The notes: a model not told the origin generated them from the letters alone. A DNA stretch of 64,000 bases from an uncultured Gellertiella sp. (GCF_963457605.1 NZ_OY735139.1:2696001-2760000), one strand, 5' to 3'; positions 17,579 through 26,284 are shown, counted from the first letter of the stretch. Translations and numbers: made by a program.

Positions 17579-17597
17579 ATGGCCTGATCCTTTTGTA

Positions 17598-18251
17598 TTA
17601 CTGGGTGATGGTCTCAAGGATCGCGTTTCGCAGGTCGTCCAGGCCTTTTCCCTTTTCGGAGGACGTGGCGATGACGGCGGGATAGGCGGCGGGGCGCTTC
17701 TTGATCTTGTCGAGCGTTTCGGCAATTAGCCGGGGCACGCCGGCGTCCTTGATCTTGTCGGTCTTGGTCAGCACGATCTGGTAGGAGACGGCGGCCTTGT
17801 CGAGCAGGGTCAGCACGTCCTCGTCGTTCTTCTTGATGCCGTGGCGGCTGTCGATCAGCACATAGACCCGTTTCAGTGTCGCACGGCCCCGGAGATAATC
17901 GAAGACCAGCTTGGTCCAGGCATCGACATGGGCCTTCGGGGCCTGCGCGTAGCCATAGCCGGGCATGTCCACCAGTGCCATCGGCGGCAGGTCGTCGCCC
18001 TCGCCGGAATAGCCGTCGGGGACGAAATAGTTGAGTTCCTGGGTGCGTCCCGGCGTGTTCGATGTCCGCGCCAGCGCCTTCTGCCCGACCAGCGCATTGA
18101 TCAGCGAGGATTTTCCCACGTTGGAGCGACCGGCAAAGGCCACTTCGAATGGTCCTTCCGGCGGCAGGAATTCAAGCGAGGGCACGCCACGGATGAAAAT
18201 CCAGGGATGGCCGAAGAGAGGTTTTTGGTCGCGTCCAGCGGTATCCGTCAT
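17598..18251 (-). CDS. engB: Ribosome biogenesis GTP-binding protein YihA/EngB
   Basis: EngB is a TRAFAC GTPase needed for 50S subunit assembly. All G motifs are visible in the 217-residue protein: G1 [10 protein letters not shown]2 within [10 protein letters not shown]3 DMPGYG, G4 TKTD and G5 TSSEKG. The start at 18251 ([19 protein letters not shown]) matches rhizobial homologues; the frame is open to 18353 but the extra part is not family-like. In many rhizobia engB lies between yidC and argB; here a DMT gene lies on the yidC side and the sigma/fasciclin block on the argB side. Confidence 0.95.
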   Translation of the reverse strand: MTDTAGRDQKPLFGHPWIFIRGVPSLEFLPPEGPFEVAFAGRSNVGKSSLINALVGQKALARTSNTPGRTQELNYFVPDGYSGEGDDLPPMALVDMPGYGYAQAPKAHVDAWTKLVFDYLRGRATLKRVYVLIDSRHGIKKNDEDVLTLLDKAAVSYQIVLTKTDKIKDAGVPRLIAETLDKIKKRPAAYPAVIATSSEKGKGLDDLRNAILETITQ

Positions 18252-18349
18252 CGGGGTCGTCTTTCCTTGTCCGATTTTCGGTCCGGCTTCGGGGTTTTGG
18301 CCGGCAAAGTCAAGGAATCCCTGCGTCAATGCCGGATTCATACCAGGGA

Positions 18350-19267
18350 TCACGGGTGGCGCAGCCCCCGTTGCTGGCGGCGGAACTCGGCGGTCAGATA
18401 GACAAGCAGGGAAGCCAGGATCAGAGTGCCGCCGATGATCGCCCGGATCTCGGGGATTTCACCGTTGAAGATCGCCACCCAGAGCGGCCCCAGCATGGTC
18501 TCCGCCGTGCCAAGCAGGGCGGCAAGCGCCGAAGGAATGAGACGCGCCCCGGTGACGAACAGCACCATGCCGATCCCGAGATTGAACACGCCGAAGACAT
18601 AGAGAATGCCCAGTTGCGGTGCGGTGACGGCAAGGGTGATCGCCTGCGTGCTGGCAATCAGGGCCGCAGCAAAGCTTCCGGCGCAGGCGGCAGGCGTCAT
18701 GCGCACATTGGGGTAGCGCCGGGTCAGCACCGTGGTTCCGGCAAAGACCAGCGCAATGACCAGCGCCAGCGTATCGCCGACCGGCGAGATCGACCGGGTC
18801 AGCGATTGCGACATCATGATCGCGACCCCTGATATCACCGCCGCAATGGCCCCCCAGGTCAGGGCCGAGATCCGTTCGCGGTTGAAGATCCAGTTCATCA
18901 GCGCGGCAAACAGCGGCACGCCCGCCTGGATCAGCACCACATTGGCAACCGTGGTGTGCTGGATGGCGAGGATGAAGCAGGTGGTGGCGATGGTAAAGCT
19001 GGTTGCCACCATGGCGCCGGGCCAGCCCATGCCGGCAAACAGGGCCCGCGTGCCACGCAATCCATCCCTGAAAAACATGAAGAGCAGCAGGAAGATCGAG
19101 GCGAACAGGCAGCGCCAGAAAATCACGGTCCAGCCATCAGGCAGCGCCAGCAGCCGCGACAACGCCCCGCCAAAACTCCAGAAGAAGGCTGAGCCGAACA
19201 CCATCACAGCCCCGGCCTTTTCCGGGGACATGACGGAATGTCCGACCGTCTCTGTCGCATGCGCCAT
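18350..19267 (-). CDS. EamA/DMT-family transporter
   Basis: The 305-residue protein (start [19 protein letters not shown]) has about ten hydrophobic segments in two EamA repeats; the first ends with [19 protein letters not shown] and the second with [20 protein letters not shown], both typical EamA closings. Substrate is unknown. An in-frame ATG at 19345 would add 26 residues without membrane character, so the inner start is preferred. It lies upstream of engB on the same strand. Confidence 0.83.
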   Translation of the reverse strand: MAHATETVGHSVMSPEKAGAVMVFGSAFFWSFGGALSRLLALPDGWTVIFWRCLFASIFLLLFMFFRDGLRGTRALFAGMGWPGAMVATSFTIATTCFILAIQHTTVANVVLIQAGVPLFAALMNWIFNRERISALTWGAIAAVISGVAIMMSQSLTRSISPVGDTLALVIALVFAGTTVLTRRYPNVRMTPAACAGSFAAALIASTQAITLAVTAPQLGILYVFGVFNLGIGMVLFVTGARLIPSALAALLGTAETMLGPLWVAIFNGEIPEIRAIIGGTLILASLLVYLTAEFRRQQRGLRHP

Positions 19268-19361
19268 GAAGCGGGTCCTGATCTCGATGTCGGCAAAGAA
19301 TAGAAACCGCCCGCCGGCTATGTCGCCATTCATGCGACAGGCCATGTCGCATCCGCTGATT

Positions 19362-19465
19362 AAAGTTTGTCAGGGAAAAGTGGAATCCGGTTTTCCCGAT
19401 CCATGACAAACGAAAACAAGGAGAGCCAGAGTCTGTCTGTTTCAATATGAACCAGACAGACTCCA
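19362..19465 (+). repeat. Palindromic repeat, copy 4, degenerate borders
   Basis: This full-length two-module copy (AAAGTTTGTCAGGG ... AGACAGACTCCAA) has lost the CTAG at both ends, reading TAAAG on the left and CTCCAA on the right. It lies between the DMT transporter and the 3' end of yidC. Confidence 0.8.
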
Positions 19466-19481
19466 ATGCGTGACTGAAATG

Positions 19482-19516
19482 AAAAACCCCGGAGAGATGG
19501 CTGGCTTCCGGGGTTT
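19482..19516 (-). terminator. Intrinsic terminator of the rpmH-rnpA-yidC operon
   Basis: On the minus strand AAACCCCGGA pairs with TCCGGGGTTT across a 13-nt loop and is followed by further T residues (TTTTTC). It begins a few bases after the yidC stop codon. Confidence 0.82.
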
Positions 19517-19524
19517 CGGTATCG

Positions 19525-21321
19525 CTATTTCGGCTGTGGCTGCTTTCGCCTGAACAGGCCCTTGAGATTGTCGATGAGTTCGACCTTCACGCCATTGCGC
19601 TTCATGATGATCGATTGCTGGATCACCGAAAGCGTGTTGTTCCAGGCCCAGTAGATGATCAGGCCTGCCGGGAAGGAGGCCATCATGAAGGTGAAGATGA
19701 CCGGCATCCAGGTAAAGACCATGGCCTGTGCCGGGTCCGGCGGCGTCGGGTTCATCCGCATCTGCAGGAACATGGTGATGCCCATGATCAGCGGCCAGAC
19801 GCCGAGATGCAGGAAGGTCGGTGCCGCGAAGGGCAGTGCCCCGAACAGGTTGACGATGCTGGTCGGATCGGGAGCCGAGAGATCCTGGATCCAGCCGAAG
19901 AACGGCGCATGCCGCATCTCGATGGTGATGTAGATCACCTTGTAGAGCGAGAAGAAGATCGGGATCTGGAAGGCAATCGGCCAGCAGCCCGCCAGCGGAT
20001 TGATCTTTTCGGTCTTGTAGAGTTCCATGGTCGCCTGTTGCAGCGCCATGCGGTCATCGGCATGCTTGGCCTTCAGCTCCGCCATTTTCGGCTGGACGAG
20101 CTTCATCTTGGCCATCGAGGCATATTGCTTGTTGGCAAGCGGGAAGAACAGCGTCTTGACGACGATGGTGGTGATCAGGATCGCAATGCCGAAATTGCCG
20201 AAGTAGCGATAGAAGAAGTCCATCATCTTGAACATCGGCTTGGTCAGGAAGTAGAACCAGCCCCAGTCGATCAGCCGGTCGAAGCGGGGGATCTCATACT
20301 GCTTCAGGTAGCCGTCGATGACGGGTACTTCCTTGGCACCGGCAAAGATCAGGTTCTTGATCTCGGTCGACTGGCCGGGGGCGACCGTCACGGCGTCGGA
20401 CTTGAAGTCGGCCTGGAACAGCGGCTGCTGGCCGGTGGTAAAGTGGGCAAAGCGCGATTCGAACGGGATCGCCTGCGGCGGCACGATGGCGGCAGCCCAG
20501 TATTTGTCGGTGATGCCAAGCCAGCCGCTGGTGGTCTTGGGATGCTCGACATTTTCCTTCTCGATGGCGGAATACTTGCTTTCGGCAAGCTTCTGGTCGT
20601 CGAGAACGCCGATGAAGCCTTCATGCAGCACGTAGGCGGGCGTGGTCGCTGGCTTGTTGTAGCGCGTCACGCGGCCATAGAGCGCGGCGGCAAGCGGTGC
20701 GGTGCCGCCATTGGTGATCTTGTCGGTGACGGTGAACATGTAGCGTTCGTCGACCGAGAAGGTACGGGCGAAGGTGACGCCCTTGTCATTGGTGAAGGTC
20801 AGCGTCACCGGGGTCTTGTCGCTGAGCCTGTCATTGCCGGAAACGGTCCAGAGCGTGTCGGGGCCGGGCAGTTTGCCGCTGTCGGCCGTCTCGACATAGC
20901 CCAGCTCGGCAAAATAGCCGTCCTTGGTGTTGGAGGGGCTGAACAGCGTGATCAGCGGGCTCTTGTCGTCGACCGTCTCATGGTAATGCTTGAGCTTCAG
21001 GTCGTCGAGGCGGGCACCGGTCAGGCGGATGGAGCCGGAAAGGTCAGGCGTATCGATGGCGACGCGCGGGGAATTGGCCGCCGTATCGACTGAGGTCGTC
21101 GGGGCAGGGGCGCTCGCGCCTGTTGCAGCTGCCGTCGTTCCAGTGGCGGCGGTCGCGGCTGTGGTGCTGCCTGCGGTTTGCGCGGCGGTCTGCTGCGCCT
21201 TGGCGGCAAGCTCGGCCTTGTGCTGCGCTTCCAGTCGCGGGTTCATGTAGAAGAACTGCCAGGCGATCACGATCAGCACCGACAGGGCAATTGCCACGAA
21301 TGAATTGCGTTTGTTTTCCAT
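19525..21321 (-). CDS. yidC: Membrane protein insertase YidC
   Basis: YidC inserts and folds inner-membrane proteins, alone or with SecYEG. The 598-residue protein has an N-terminal membrane anchor (NSFVAIALSVLIVIAWQFF), a low-complexity Ala/Thr linker (about 40-80), the large periplasmic beta-sandwich P1 domain (about 85-340) and the conserved five-helix core (about 355-580), with the conserved positively charged helical hairpin region (ANKQYASMAKMKLVQPKM). The gene starts with ATGATG at 21324; either ATG is possible and the first overlaps the rnpA stop codon. The gene order rpmH-rnpA-yidC is the conserved bacterial one. Confidence 0.96.
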   Translation of the reverse strand: MENKRNSFVAIALSVLIVIAWQFFYMNPRLEAQHKAELAAKAQQTAAQTAGSTTAATAATGTTAAATGASAPAPTTSVDTAANSPRVAIDTPDLSGSIRLTGARLDDLKLKHYHETVDDKSPLITLFSPSNTKDGYFAELGYVETADSGKLPGPDTLWTVSGNDRLSDKTPVTLTFTNDKGVTFARTFSVDERYMFTVTDKITNGGTAPLAAALYGRVTRYNKPATTPAYVLHEGFIGVLDDQKLAESKYSAIEKENVEHPKTTSGWLGITDKYWAAAIVPPQAIPFESRFAHFTTGQQPLFQADFKSDAVTVAPGQSTEIKNLIFAGAKEVPVIDGYLKQYEIPRFDRLIDWGWFYFLTKPMFKMMDFFYRYFGNFGIAILITTIVVKTLFFPLANKQYASMAKMKLVQPKMAELKAKHADDRMALQQATMELYKTEKINPLAGCWPIAFQIPIFFSLYKVIYITIEMRHAPFFGWIQDLSAPDPTSIVNLFGALPFAAPTFLHLGVWPLIMGITMFLQMRMNPTPPDPAQAMVFTWMPVIFTFMMASFPAGLIIYWAWNNTLSVIQQSIIMKRNGVKVELIDNLKGLFRRKQPQPK

Positions 21322-21731
21322 CATACTTTCCTGGGGCGGCTGTCGCCGGGCCGTTTCGGCTCATGCCTCATGTCGGGTCGCGACTGGATGCGGTCGATCA
21401 GCTGTCTGGTCAACTGGTCGAAGGGCACATTCAGCACATCCCTGCGGGCGACGATTACATAGTCGTGACCGGGCAGCATTGCAAATCCCGCTTTCAGCCT
21501 TACCGCCTCTTTGAGGCGGCGGCGCATGCGATTGCGCTCGACGGCATTGCCCTGTTTCTTTGTCACGGTAAAACCGGCTCTCGGCTCGGTATCGGGCTCG
21601 TGGCGATCCAGAACCTCCAGAAGGAAGCTGCGCCCTTTTCGTTTCTCGCCTTTCTGAACGGCAAGAAACTGCGGGCGGCTTTTCAGCCGCCCGGCAGTTT
21701 TTTCATCGGTCTTTGTCTCATCGCCCGCCAT
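21321..21731 (-). CDS. rnpA: Ribonuclease P protein component
   Basis: RnpA assists the RNase P RNA in 5' processing of tRNA precursors. The 136-residue protein has the conserved basic signature [16 protein letters not shown] and the upstream [11 protein letters not shown] strand. The ATG at 21731 ([14 protein letters not shown]) is chosen because a longer in-frame extension to 22055 would read through rpmH in another frame and has no family similarity. It ends overlapping the yidC start, which suggests coupling. Confidence 0.94.
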   Translation of the reverse strand: MAGDETKTDEKTAGRLKSRPQFLAVQKGEKRKGRSFLLEVLDRHEPDTEPRAGFTVTKKQGNAVERNRMRRRLKEAVRLKAGFAMLPGHDYVIVARRDVLNVPFDQLTRQLIDRIQSRPDMRHEPKRPGDSRPRKV

Positions 21732-21751
21732 TGCGTCCGGGCAACCCGGCC

Positions 21752-21886
21752 TTAGGCCGAAAGACGCTTGCGGCCGCGTGCGCGACGAGCAGCAAGAACC
21801 TTCTGGCCGCCAGCGGTGGCCATGCGGGCACGGAAACCGTGACGACGCTTGCGAACAAGCTTGGATGGCTGGTAAGTACGCTTCAT
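21752..21886 (-). CDS. rpmH: 50S ribosomal protein L34
   Basis: The 44-residue protein begins [20 protein letters not shown] and ends [10 protein letters not shown], an essentially canonical L34. It precedes rnpA by 20 bp. A good sigma-70 promoter lies about 140 bp upstream. Confidence 0.97.
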   Translation of the reverse strand: MKRTYQPSKLVRKRRHGFRARMATAGGQKVLAARRARGRKRLSA

Positions 21887-22026
21887 TTATTTGACTACCG
21901 CGGAGTGCGGCCCTTCTTGAATTTGCCCTCAGGTCTTTTCGCCTGTGGCAAGGAGCGTTTCGGATCCGCCGGGTCCTGATCCCGCGCCACAAGGGCCGGA
22001 TGCAAGGGGTGCCTGACGTGCGCGGG

Positions 22027-22055
22027 CTTATAGGGAGAAGTCCTGCCAAAGTCAA
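22027..22055 (-). promoter_or_regulatory. Sigma-70 promoter for rpmH-rnpA-yidC
   Basis: On the minus strand TTGACT (22055-22050) and TATAAG (22032-22027) are separated by exactly 17 bp. The position, about 140 bp upstream of rpmH, leaves room for a leader. Confidence 0.7.
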
Positions 22056-22143
22056 TTGCAGCCGCCAAACTTGCCAAAGACACCGTCTCGGCCCCGCCTC
22101 TCACCCACTTGGGTCCTGTCGATCTTCGGGTGCGGGTCACATG

Positions 22144-22238
22144 GGGTCTGTCAGGGAAACGTGGAATCCGGTTTTCCCGCGCAAACCTGTTTGCGCGCGC
22201 AAACCTGTTTGCGCACGCAAGCAAGTTTGTGCACGCGT
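22144..22238 (+). repeat. Palindromic repeat, copy 5, with tandem 18-bp palindromes
   Basis: The left module (GTCTGTCAGGGAAA ... TTTTCCC) runs into two identical 18-bp palindromes GCGCAAACCTGTTTGCGC at 22179-22196 and 22197-22214, then a related imperfect unit ending near 22238. The right module of the full element is missing. It lies between the divergent rpmH and TVP38-type genes; a frame continuous with the TVP38-type gene stays open through it. Confidence 0.75.
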
Positions 22239-22259
22239 GTCTTGCATGGCGGGACCGGT

Positions 22260-23132
22260 ATGGTCTACTTGTCCGTTGACAAGCAGACCCGGAAGGGACC
22301 CGCTGACCTCCCTGAGGACAGGCAACAGGCGCTGGCAATGGCAAGGCAGAAAGACATCGGCGGATTTCTGCCCGGCCTGTATCGGCCGGCCTGGTTGCGC
22401 CTGCTGCCCGTATGTCTGATCATCCTGCCGGTATTGCTGTTCTACGGTCTTGGCTATCATCATAGCCTTGACTGGGATGGGTTGATCCACCGCCGCGCCC
22501 TGCTCAAATCCTTTGCCATGGCGCATCCCCTGGTTTGCCCGCTGCTTTTTCTGGCGGTCTATGTGGCGGCGGCCTTGCTGTCGCTGCCCTTTGCGGCGAT
22601 GCTGACGATCTTTGCCGGCTTCCTGTTCGGCTGGCTACCCGCCATTTTCATTGTCGCCGTCTCCGCCACAACAGGGGCCAGCATTGCCTTTCTGGTCGTC
22701 CGCAGCCTGGCACGGGGGCTGGGAGATATCGCCCCGAAGCGGCTGTCGCGGATGTTCCAGCGCGGATTCCGCGAGCACGCCTTTGTCTATATCCTGGCGC
22801 TTCGCATGGCCCCCTTCTTTCCCTTCGCGCTGGTGAACGCGGCCCCGGCCTTTTTCCAGGTCCGGCTCAGGGTCTTTGCGGCGGCGACCTTCGTCGGCAT
22901 CCTGCCGGCCACGCTGCTCTATGCCTGGCTCGGCAGCGGGCTCGATCAGGCGATCGCTGCGGCGGAGCGGCGTGGCGATGCCTATCGGCTGGCCGATTGC
23001 CTGACGCCGGGGGTCCGCATGGCGCTGGCCGCCCTTGCGCTGCTTGCCCTGGTGCCCCTGGTCCTGCGCCGCCCGATCCTGCGCTGGATGGGCCGTGGCG
23101 GATCGGGTGCTGGCAGGGGAGACCTTGCCTGA
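22260..23132 (+). CDS. TVP38/TMEM64 (SNARE-associated, VTT domain) membrane protein
   Basis: The protein has an N-terminal hydrophobic segment (LLPVCLIILPVLLFYGLGY), then the VTT/TVP38 core with LLSLPFAAMLTIFAGFLFGW and FVYILALRMAPFFPFALVNAAPAFF, and a C-terminal helix (LAALALLALVPLVL). It resembles DedA-related scramblase/flippase-type proteins, but its function in bacteria is not settled. The ATG at 22260 yields 290 residues and the ATG at 22338 yields 264. The frame is open further upstream to 22056, but that part is repeat sequence and was excluded. Confidence 0.82.
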   Translation: MVYLSVDKQTRKGPADLPEDRQQALAMARQKDIGGFLPGLYRPAWLRLLPVCLIILPVLLFYGLGYHHSLDWDGLIHRRALLKSFAMAHPLVCPLLFLAVYVAAALLSLPFAAMLTIFAGFLFGWLPAIFIVAVSATTGASIAFLVVRSLARGLGDIAPKRLSRMFQRGFREHAFVYILALRMAPFFPFALVNAAPAFFQVRLRVFAAATFVGILPATLLYAWLGSGLDQAIAAAERRGDAYRLADCLTPGVRMALAALALLALVPLVLRRPILRWMGRGGSGAGRGDLA

Positions 23133-23407
23133 CAAGCGGAGAGGATGCGGGCCACGCGCCTGTCCGACCGCCTTTTTCGCGTGGCCTGAACCGGTCCGGA
23201 CAAAAGTCCGTCGCGCCTTTCATTGAAATACTCTAGTCTGGTATAACAAGACGTGCGTCGCATGGAGCGTTTCACGCAAGCGCGTGCAGCGCTTTTGCAG
23301 CGCAAACCAGCCTGCGCGGGAATGACATGCGTAAAAACAAGGAATGGAAGCGTGACAAGCTGGTCTGAAAGATCGCGACACGCTTCAGGCAGCAGAAATC
23401 CGGGGGC

Positions 23408-24853
23408 ATGATGACGGAAACACAGGCGACTTCCTTGCCGGAGAGGGAGGACTGGCAGCGCGGCAGCCTGTTTGCCGGGCTTTCCGCCAAGTTGCTGACG
23501 CTGACCATCCTGTTCGTGCTGCTGGCCGAAGTGCTGATTTTCGTGCCTTCGGTTGCCAATATGCGGCTGCGCTGGTTACAGGACCGGCTGAACGCCGCCG
23601 CAGCCGCCGGCATTGTCATCGATGCGCTGCAGCCGATCAACCTGCCGCAGAAGGTCAAGGACGAAACGCTGATGGCGGCAGGGGCGAGGGCCATTGCGCT
23701 GCGCCGCGAAGGCACGTCGCAGCTTCTGGCCGCGTCTCCCATCGATCAGCCGATCATGGGCGTGTTCGATCTCGGCAGCATGTCCCCCGTCAATGCGATG
23801 AGCGAGGCGCTGCGCACCCTGCTGTTCGGGGGAAACCGCCTGATCCGCGCCTATGGTCCGGTTGGCGACAGCCACATGATCATCGACATGGTGCTGGATG
23901 AAAGCGCATTGCGCGAGGCCATGCTGGTCTATTCGCGCAATGTCGCCTATCTCTCGATCCTGATCTCGCTGATCACCTCGACGCTGATCTTCTTCGCCAT
24001 CGACCGGATCATGATCCGCAGGATCCGGCGGCTGACGACGAGCATGCAGGGCTTTGCCGGTGATCCCGCCAATCCGGACCGGATCATGATGCCGGAAGCC
24101 GGGCGCGATGAACTGGCCGTGGCCGGGCGGCACCTTGCCACGATGCAGAGCGATCTCCAGCGCACCCTGCGCCAGCAGCAGACGCTGGCCGAACTCGGCC
24201 TGGCGGTGTCGAAGATCAATCACGACATGCGCAATATCCTGGCCACCGCGCAGCTTCTGTCGGACCGGCTGAGCGATGTCGATGATCCCATGGTCAAGGC
24301 CTTTGCGCCAAAGCTGATCCGCACGCTCGACCGGGCGGTCGGCTATACAAGCGAGGTGCTCGCCTATGGCCAGATGGCGGAGGCGGTTCCCCGGCGCACG
24401 CGTTTCTGCCTGCTGCCGCTGATCCAGGAGGTTCGCGACAATCTCGGCCTCGACCCGGCAGGTGGCATCGACTTCATCCATGAGGTCGATCCGGCGCTGG
24501 AAGTGCAGGCCGACAGCGAACAGCTTTTCCGCGTTCTGCACAATCTCAGCCGCAACGCCCACCAGGCGTTGCTGAGCGAACCGGGTATTGCCGGCGGCAC
24601 CATCCGCGTGTCCGCCTTTCGGGACGGGCAGGGTGTCACGATCCATGTTGATGACACCGGGCCGGGCATGGCGGCCAAGGCCAGGGACAACCTCTTCTCC
24701 GCCTTCAAGGGCGCTGCCCGCACCGGCGGAACGGGACTCGGACTGGCAATTGCCCGCGACCTCGTGCTGGCGCATGGCGGACGCATCGAACTGAAGGAAA
24801 AGACCGGCAGAGGCACCTGTTTTGCCGTCTTCATTCCGGACAGGATCGGCTGA
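23408..24853 (+). CDS. Membrane sensor histidine kinase (orphan)
   Basis: The 481-residue protein has two membrane segments (about 24-48 and 180-200) around a periplasmic sensor of about 130 residues, a HAMP-like linker (about 200-255), and a kinase core with the phospho-acceptor His272 in SKINHDMRNILAT. The N box (LHNLSRNAHQAL), G1 (VDDTGPGM) and G2 (GGTGLGLAIA) motifs are intact. The H box NHDMRN is a divergent form of the usual SHELRTP. No response-regulator gene is adjacent, so its partner must be elsewhere. It has ATGATG at the start. Confidence 0.9.
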   Translation: MMTETQATSLPEREDWQRGSLFAGLSAKLLTLTILFVLLAEVLIFVPSVANMRLRWLQDRLNAAAAAGIVIDALQPINLPQKVKDETLMAAGARAIALRREGTSQLLAASPIDQPIMGVFDLGSMSPVNAMSEALRTLLFGGNRLIRAYGPVGDSHMIIDMVLDESALREAMLVYSRNVAYLSILISLITSTLIFFAIDRIMIRRIRRLTTSMQGFAGDPANPDRIMMPEAGRDELAVAGRHLATMQSDLQRTLRQQQTLAELGLAVSKINHDMRNILATAQLLSDRLSDVDDPMVKAFAPKLIRTLDRAVGYTSEVLAYGQMAEAVPRRTRFCLLPLIQEVRDNLGLDPAGGIDFIHEVDPALEVQADSEQLFRVLHNLSRNAHQALLSEPGIAGGTIRVSAFRDGQGVTIHVDDTGPGMAAKARDNLFSAFKGAARTGGTGLGLAIARDLVLAHGGRIELKEKTGRGTCFAVFIPDRIG

Positions 24854-24861
24854 CAGCAAAA

Positions 24862-24965
24862 TGTCATTGCGCTCGAACTCGGCTGAGCGCTCAAACTCGT
24901 TTGAGCGGGAAAACCGGACTCCAAACGCAAAACGTCGTTCGCGTGTTTTCCCTGGCAAACTCTAA
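24862..24965 (-). repeat. Palindromic repeat, copy 6, reverse orientation, with nested insert
   Basis: Read on the minus strand the copy starts AGAGTTTGCCAGGGAAAA, then has a ~22-nt palindromic insert (CACGCGAACGACGTTTTGCG) before GGAGTCCGGTTTTCCC and a further GCTCAAAC/GTTTGAGC hairpin. It lies between the histidine kinase and tRNA-Arg genes. Confidence 0.75.
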
Positions 24966-25104
24966 CCATTTGAAACCAGATCCAAAAATGGCGAACCTTG
25001 CGGCTTTTTCATTGTCCTCGACACTTTTTTGTAGAATGTCTCTTGCATTCGCCGGAAGGACGTTTTAGAGGATCGGCCACGCAAGCGGCACTGTCCGCTG
25101 CCAC

Positions 25105-25181
25105 GCACCCGTAGCTCAGCTGGATAGAGCACCAGACTACGAATCTGGGGGTCAGGAGTTCGAATCTCTTCGGGTGCGCCA
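25105..25181 (+). tRNA. tRNA-Arg (anticodon ACG)
   Basis: The cloverleaf has acceptor stem GCACCCG/CGGGTGC, D-arm AGCTCAGCTGGATAGAGC, anticodon stem CCAGA/TCTGG with loop CTACGAA giving ACG, and T-loop AGTTCGAATCT. CCA is encoded. A34 is expected to become inosine and read CGN codons. A run of six T follows at about 25212. Confidence 0.97.
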
Positions 25182-25601
25182 TTTCCTTCCAAGATCCACA
25201 GCGGCTAGACCGTTTTTTCTGACTGGATATGCCAAGCGCTTTCCAGTCTATCCGGATCGGCGCGTTGCCCACGGCAATCGGCTGAATTGATGAATCTGTC
25301 GCCATCCTCTGATACGTGGGAGGACGGTGATGGACGATGAGGCATGCGATATCGAGGCGGTGGCCGAGACGGTTGTTTTTTGAGCTATTTCAAGGATCTG
25401 CCCGATTGTCGGCAAATTGCGCAGGTGAAGTACCCGGTCCCGGAGGTCTTGCTGCGGGTCCCGTTTTGGCCCGCTGACAAGGTGTCGCGCAAAACCATTT
25501 TTGGACCCGATGCTTTCCCCTTGCTGATTTGACATGGGGGGAGATTGACGTCGTCTTCTCCTGGTTAGTATTTAATTATACAAAAATTGCCGGGGGGTGT
25601 A
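25182..25601. other. Intergenic region, no supported gene
   Basis: This 420-bp stretch follows tRNA-Arg. A small hairpin with a TTTTTT run (about 25201-25218) may terminate the tRNA transcript. Short open frames on both strands have no signal peptide, domain or ribosome binding site that I can support. Confidence 0.45.
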
Positions 25602-25895
25602 ATGAAGGCCAGATTTGCAGCCGTGGGCTTTGCCCTTTTGTCCCTGTGCGCCACACAGGCGCGCGCCGAAGTGCTCGATATGTCGACGCTGAAATGCTCG
25701 GATACGGCCAACTGGTCTGAGGACGAGGCGGCGCTGGTGATGTTCTGGCTGCACGGCTATTACGGCGGCAAGGCAGATGATACGCGGGTGGATTTCGAGG
25801 CGATTACCGCTGTAGCCAAGCAATTGGCAGAGGCCTGTGCCGCCAATCCGGATGTCGGCGTCATGTCGGCACTAAAAAGTGTCGTCGGCGGCTAG
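25602..25895 (+). CDS. HdeA/HdeB-family periplasmic protein
   Basis: The 97-residue protein has a signal peptide (MKARFAAVGFALLSLCATQ, cleavage after ARA) and a mature part typical of HdeA/HdeB acid-stress chaperones: VLDMSTLKCSD, FWLHGYYGGKADDT and LAEACAANPD, with the two cysteines that form the conserved disulfide. Such proteins prevent periplasmic protein aggregation at low pH. The ATG at 25602 follows a GGGGGG sequence at 25592-25597; an earlier TTG is less likely. Its TAG stop is part of the CTAG border of an adjoining palindrome. Confidence 0.85.
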   Translation: MKARFAAVGFALLSLCATQARAEVLDMSTLKCSDTANWSEDEAALVMFWLHGYYGGKADDTRVDFEAITAVAKQLAEACAANPDVGVMSALKSVVGG

Positions 25896-25970
25896 TGGAA
25901 TGAATTTGACATTCGATGCCCATTCGCCGCGATCTCGAGGATCGAATGTCAAATTCGTAAATTCCACTAG
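25892..25970. repeat. CTAGTGG-type palindrome, copy 1
   Basis: This imperfect inverted repeat of 79 bp begins CTAGTGGAATGAATTTGACA and ends with the matching TGTCAAATTCGTAAATTCCACTAG in parts; arms are about 26 and 30 bases around a ~23-nt centre. The left CTAG holds the HdeA-like stop codon. It belongs to a different sequence family from the RIME-like repeats but shares the CTAG borders. Confidence 0.75.
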
Positions 25971-25983
25971 AATCATAGTGTTA

Positions 25984-26060
25984 CTAGTGGTTTTCATGAT
26001 TGCGACATTTGCTCTCGAGGGTAAAACGGACGGTAGCAAATGTCGGAATCAAACCACTAG
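25984..26060. repeat. CTAGTGG-type palindrome, copy 2
   Basis: This second, diverged member has arms CTAGTGGTTTTCATGATTGC... and ...GTCGGAATCAAACCACTAG with GACATTTGCT/AGCAAATGTC inner arms. Its right CTAG (26057-26060) is also the left border of RIME-like copy 7. It is 13 bases from copy 1. Confidence 0.75.
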
Positions 26061-26218
26061 CGTTTGTCAGGGAAAACACGCAAACGACGTTTTGCGTTTG
26101 GAATCCGGTTTTCCCGCGCAAACAAGTTTGAGCGCACAAACAAGTTTGCGCGAAAAGACAAACGAAAACAAGGAGCGCTGGAGGCTGCCTGGTTCAGTAT
26201 GAACCCGACAGACTCTAA
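26057..26218 (+). repeat. Palindromic repeat, copy 7, expanded with nested inserts
   Basis: This is the longest copy (about 160 bp). It contains both standard modules plus two inserted hairpin units: CACGCAAACGACGTTTTGCG after GGGAAAA, and GCGCAAACAAGTTTG / CAAACAAGTTTGCGCG after TTTTCCC. It starts at the CTAG shared with the preceding palindrome and ends GACAGACTCTAAAG. Confidence 0.8.
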
Positions 26219-26284
26219 AGCATGTCGCGCTATATGCACGTGCCGGCCGGCCATTCCTGAAGACTCAACCCGACGGAGACGTCC

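Noticed and set aside
21732-22055. An N-terminal extension of the RnpA reading frame
   Set aside because: It overlaps rpmH in another frame and lies upstream of the normal RnpA start; L34 and the sigma-70 promoter explain the region.
22179-22214. Tandem 18-bp repeats as a CRISPR array
   Set aside because: The two units are directly adjacent with no spacers, are themselves palindromic and belong to the intergenic repeat family.
22056-22259. An N-terminal extension of the TVP38-type protein
   Set aside because: It translates repeat sequence (FPAQTCLRAQTCLRTQ type) and has no family similarity.
25248-25720. Small open frames around 25.2-25.7 kb
   Set aside because: They overlap on both strands, lack ribosome binding sites and domains, and one is a shadow of the HdeA-like gene.
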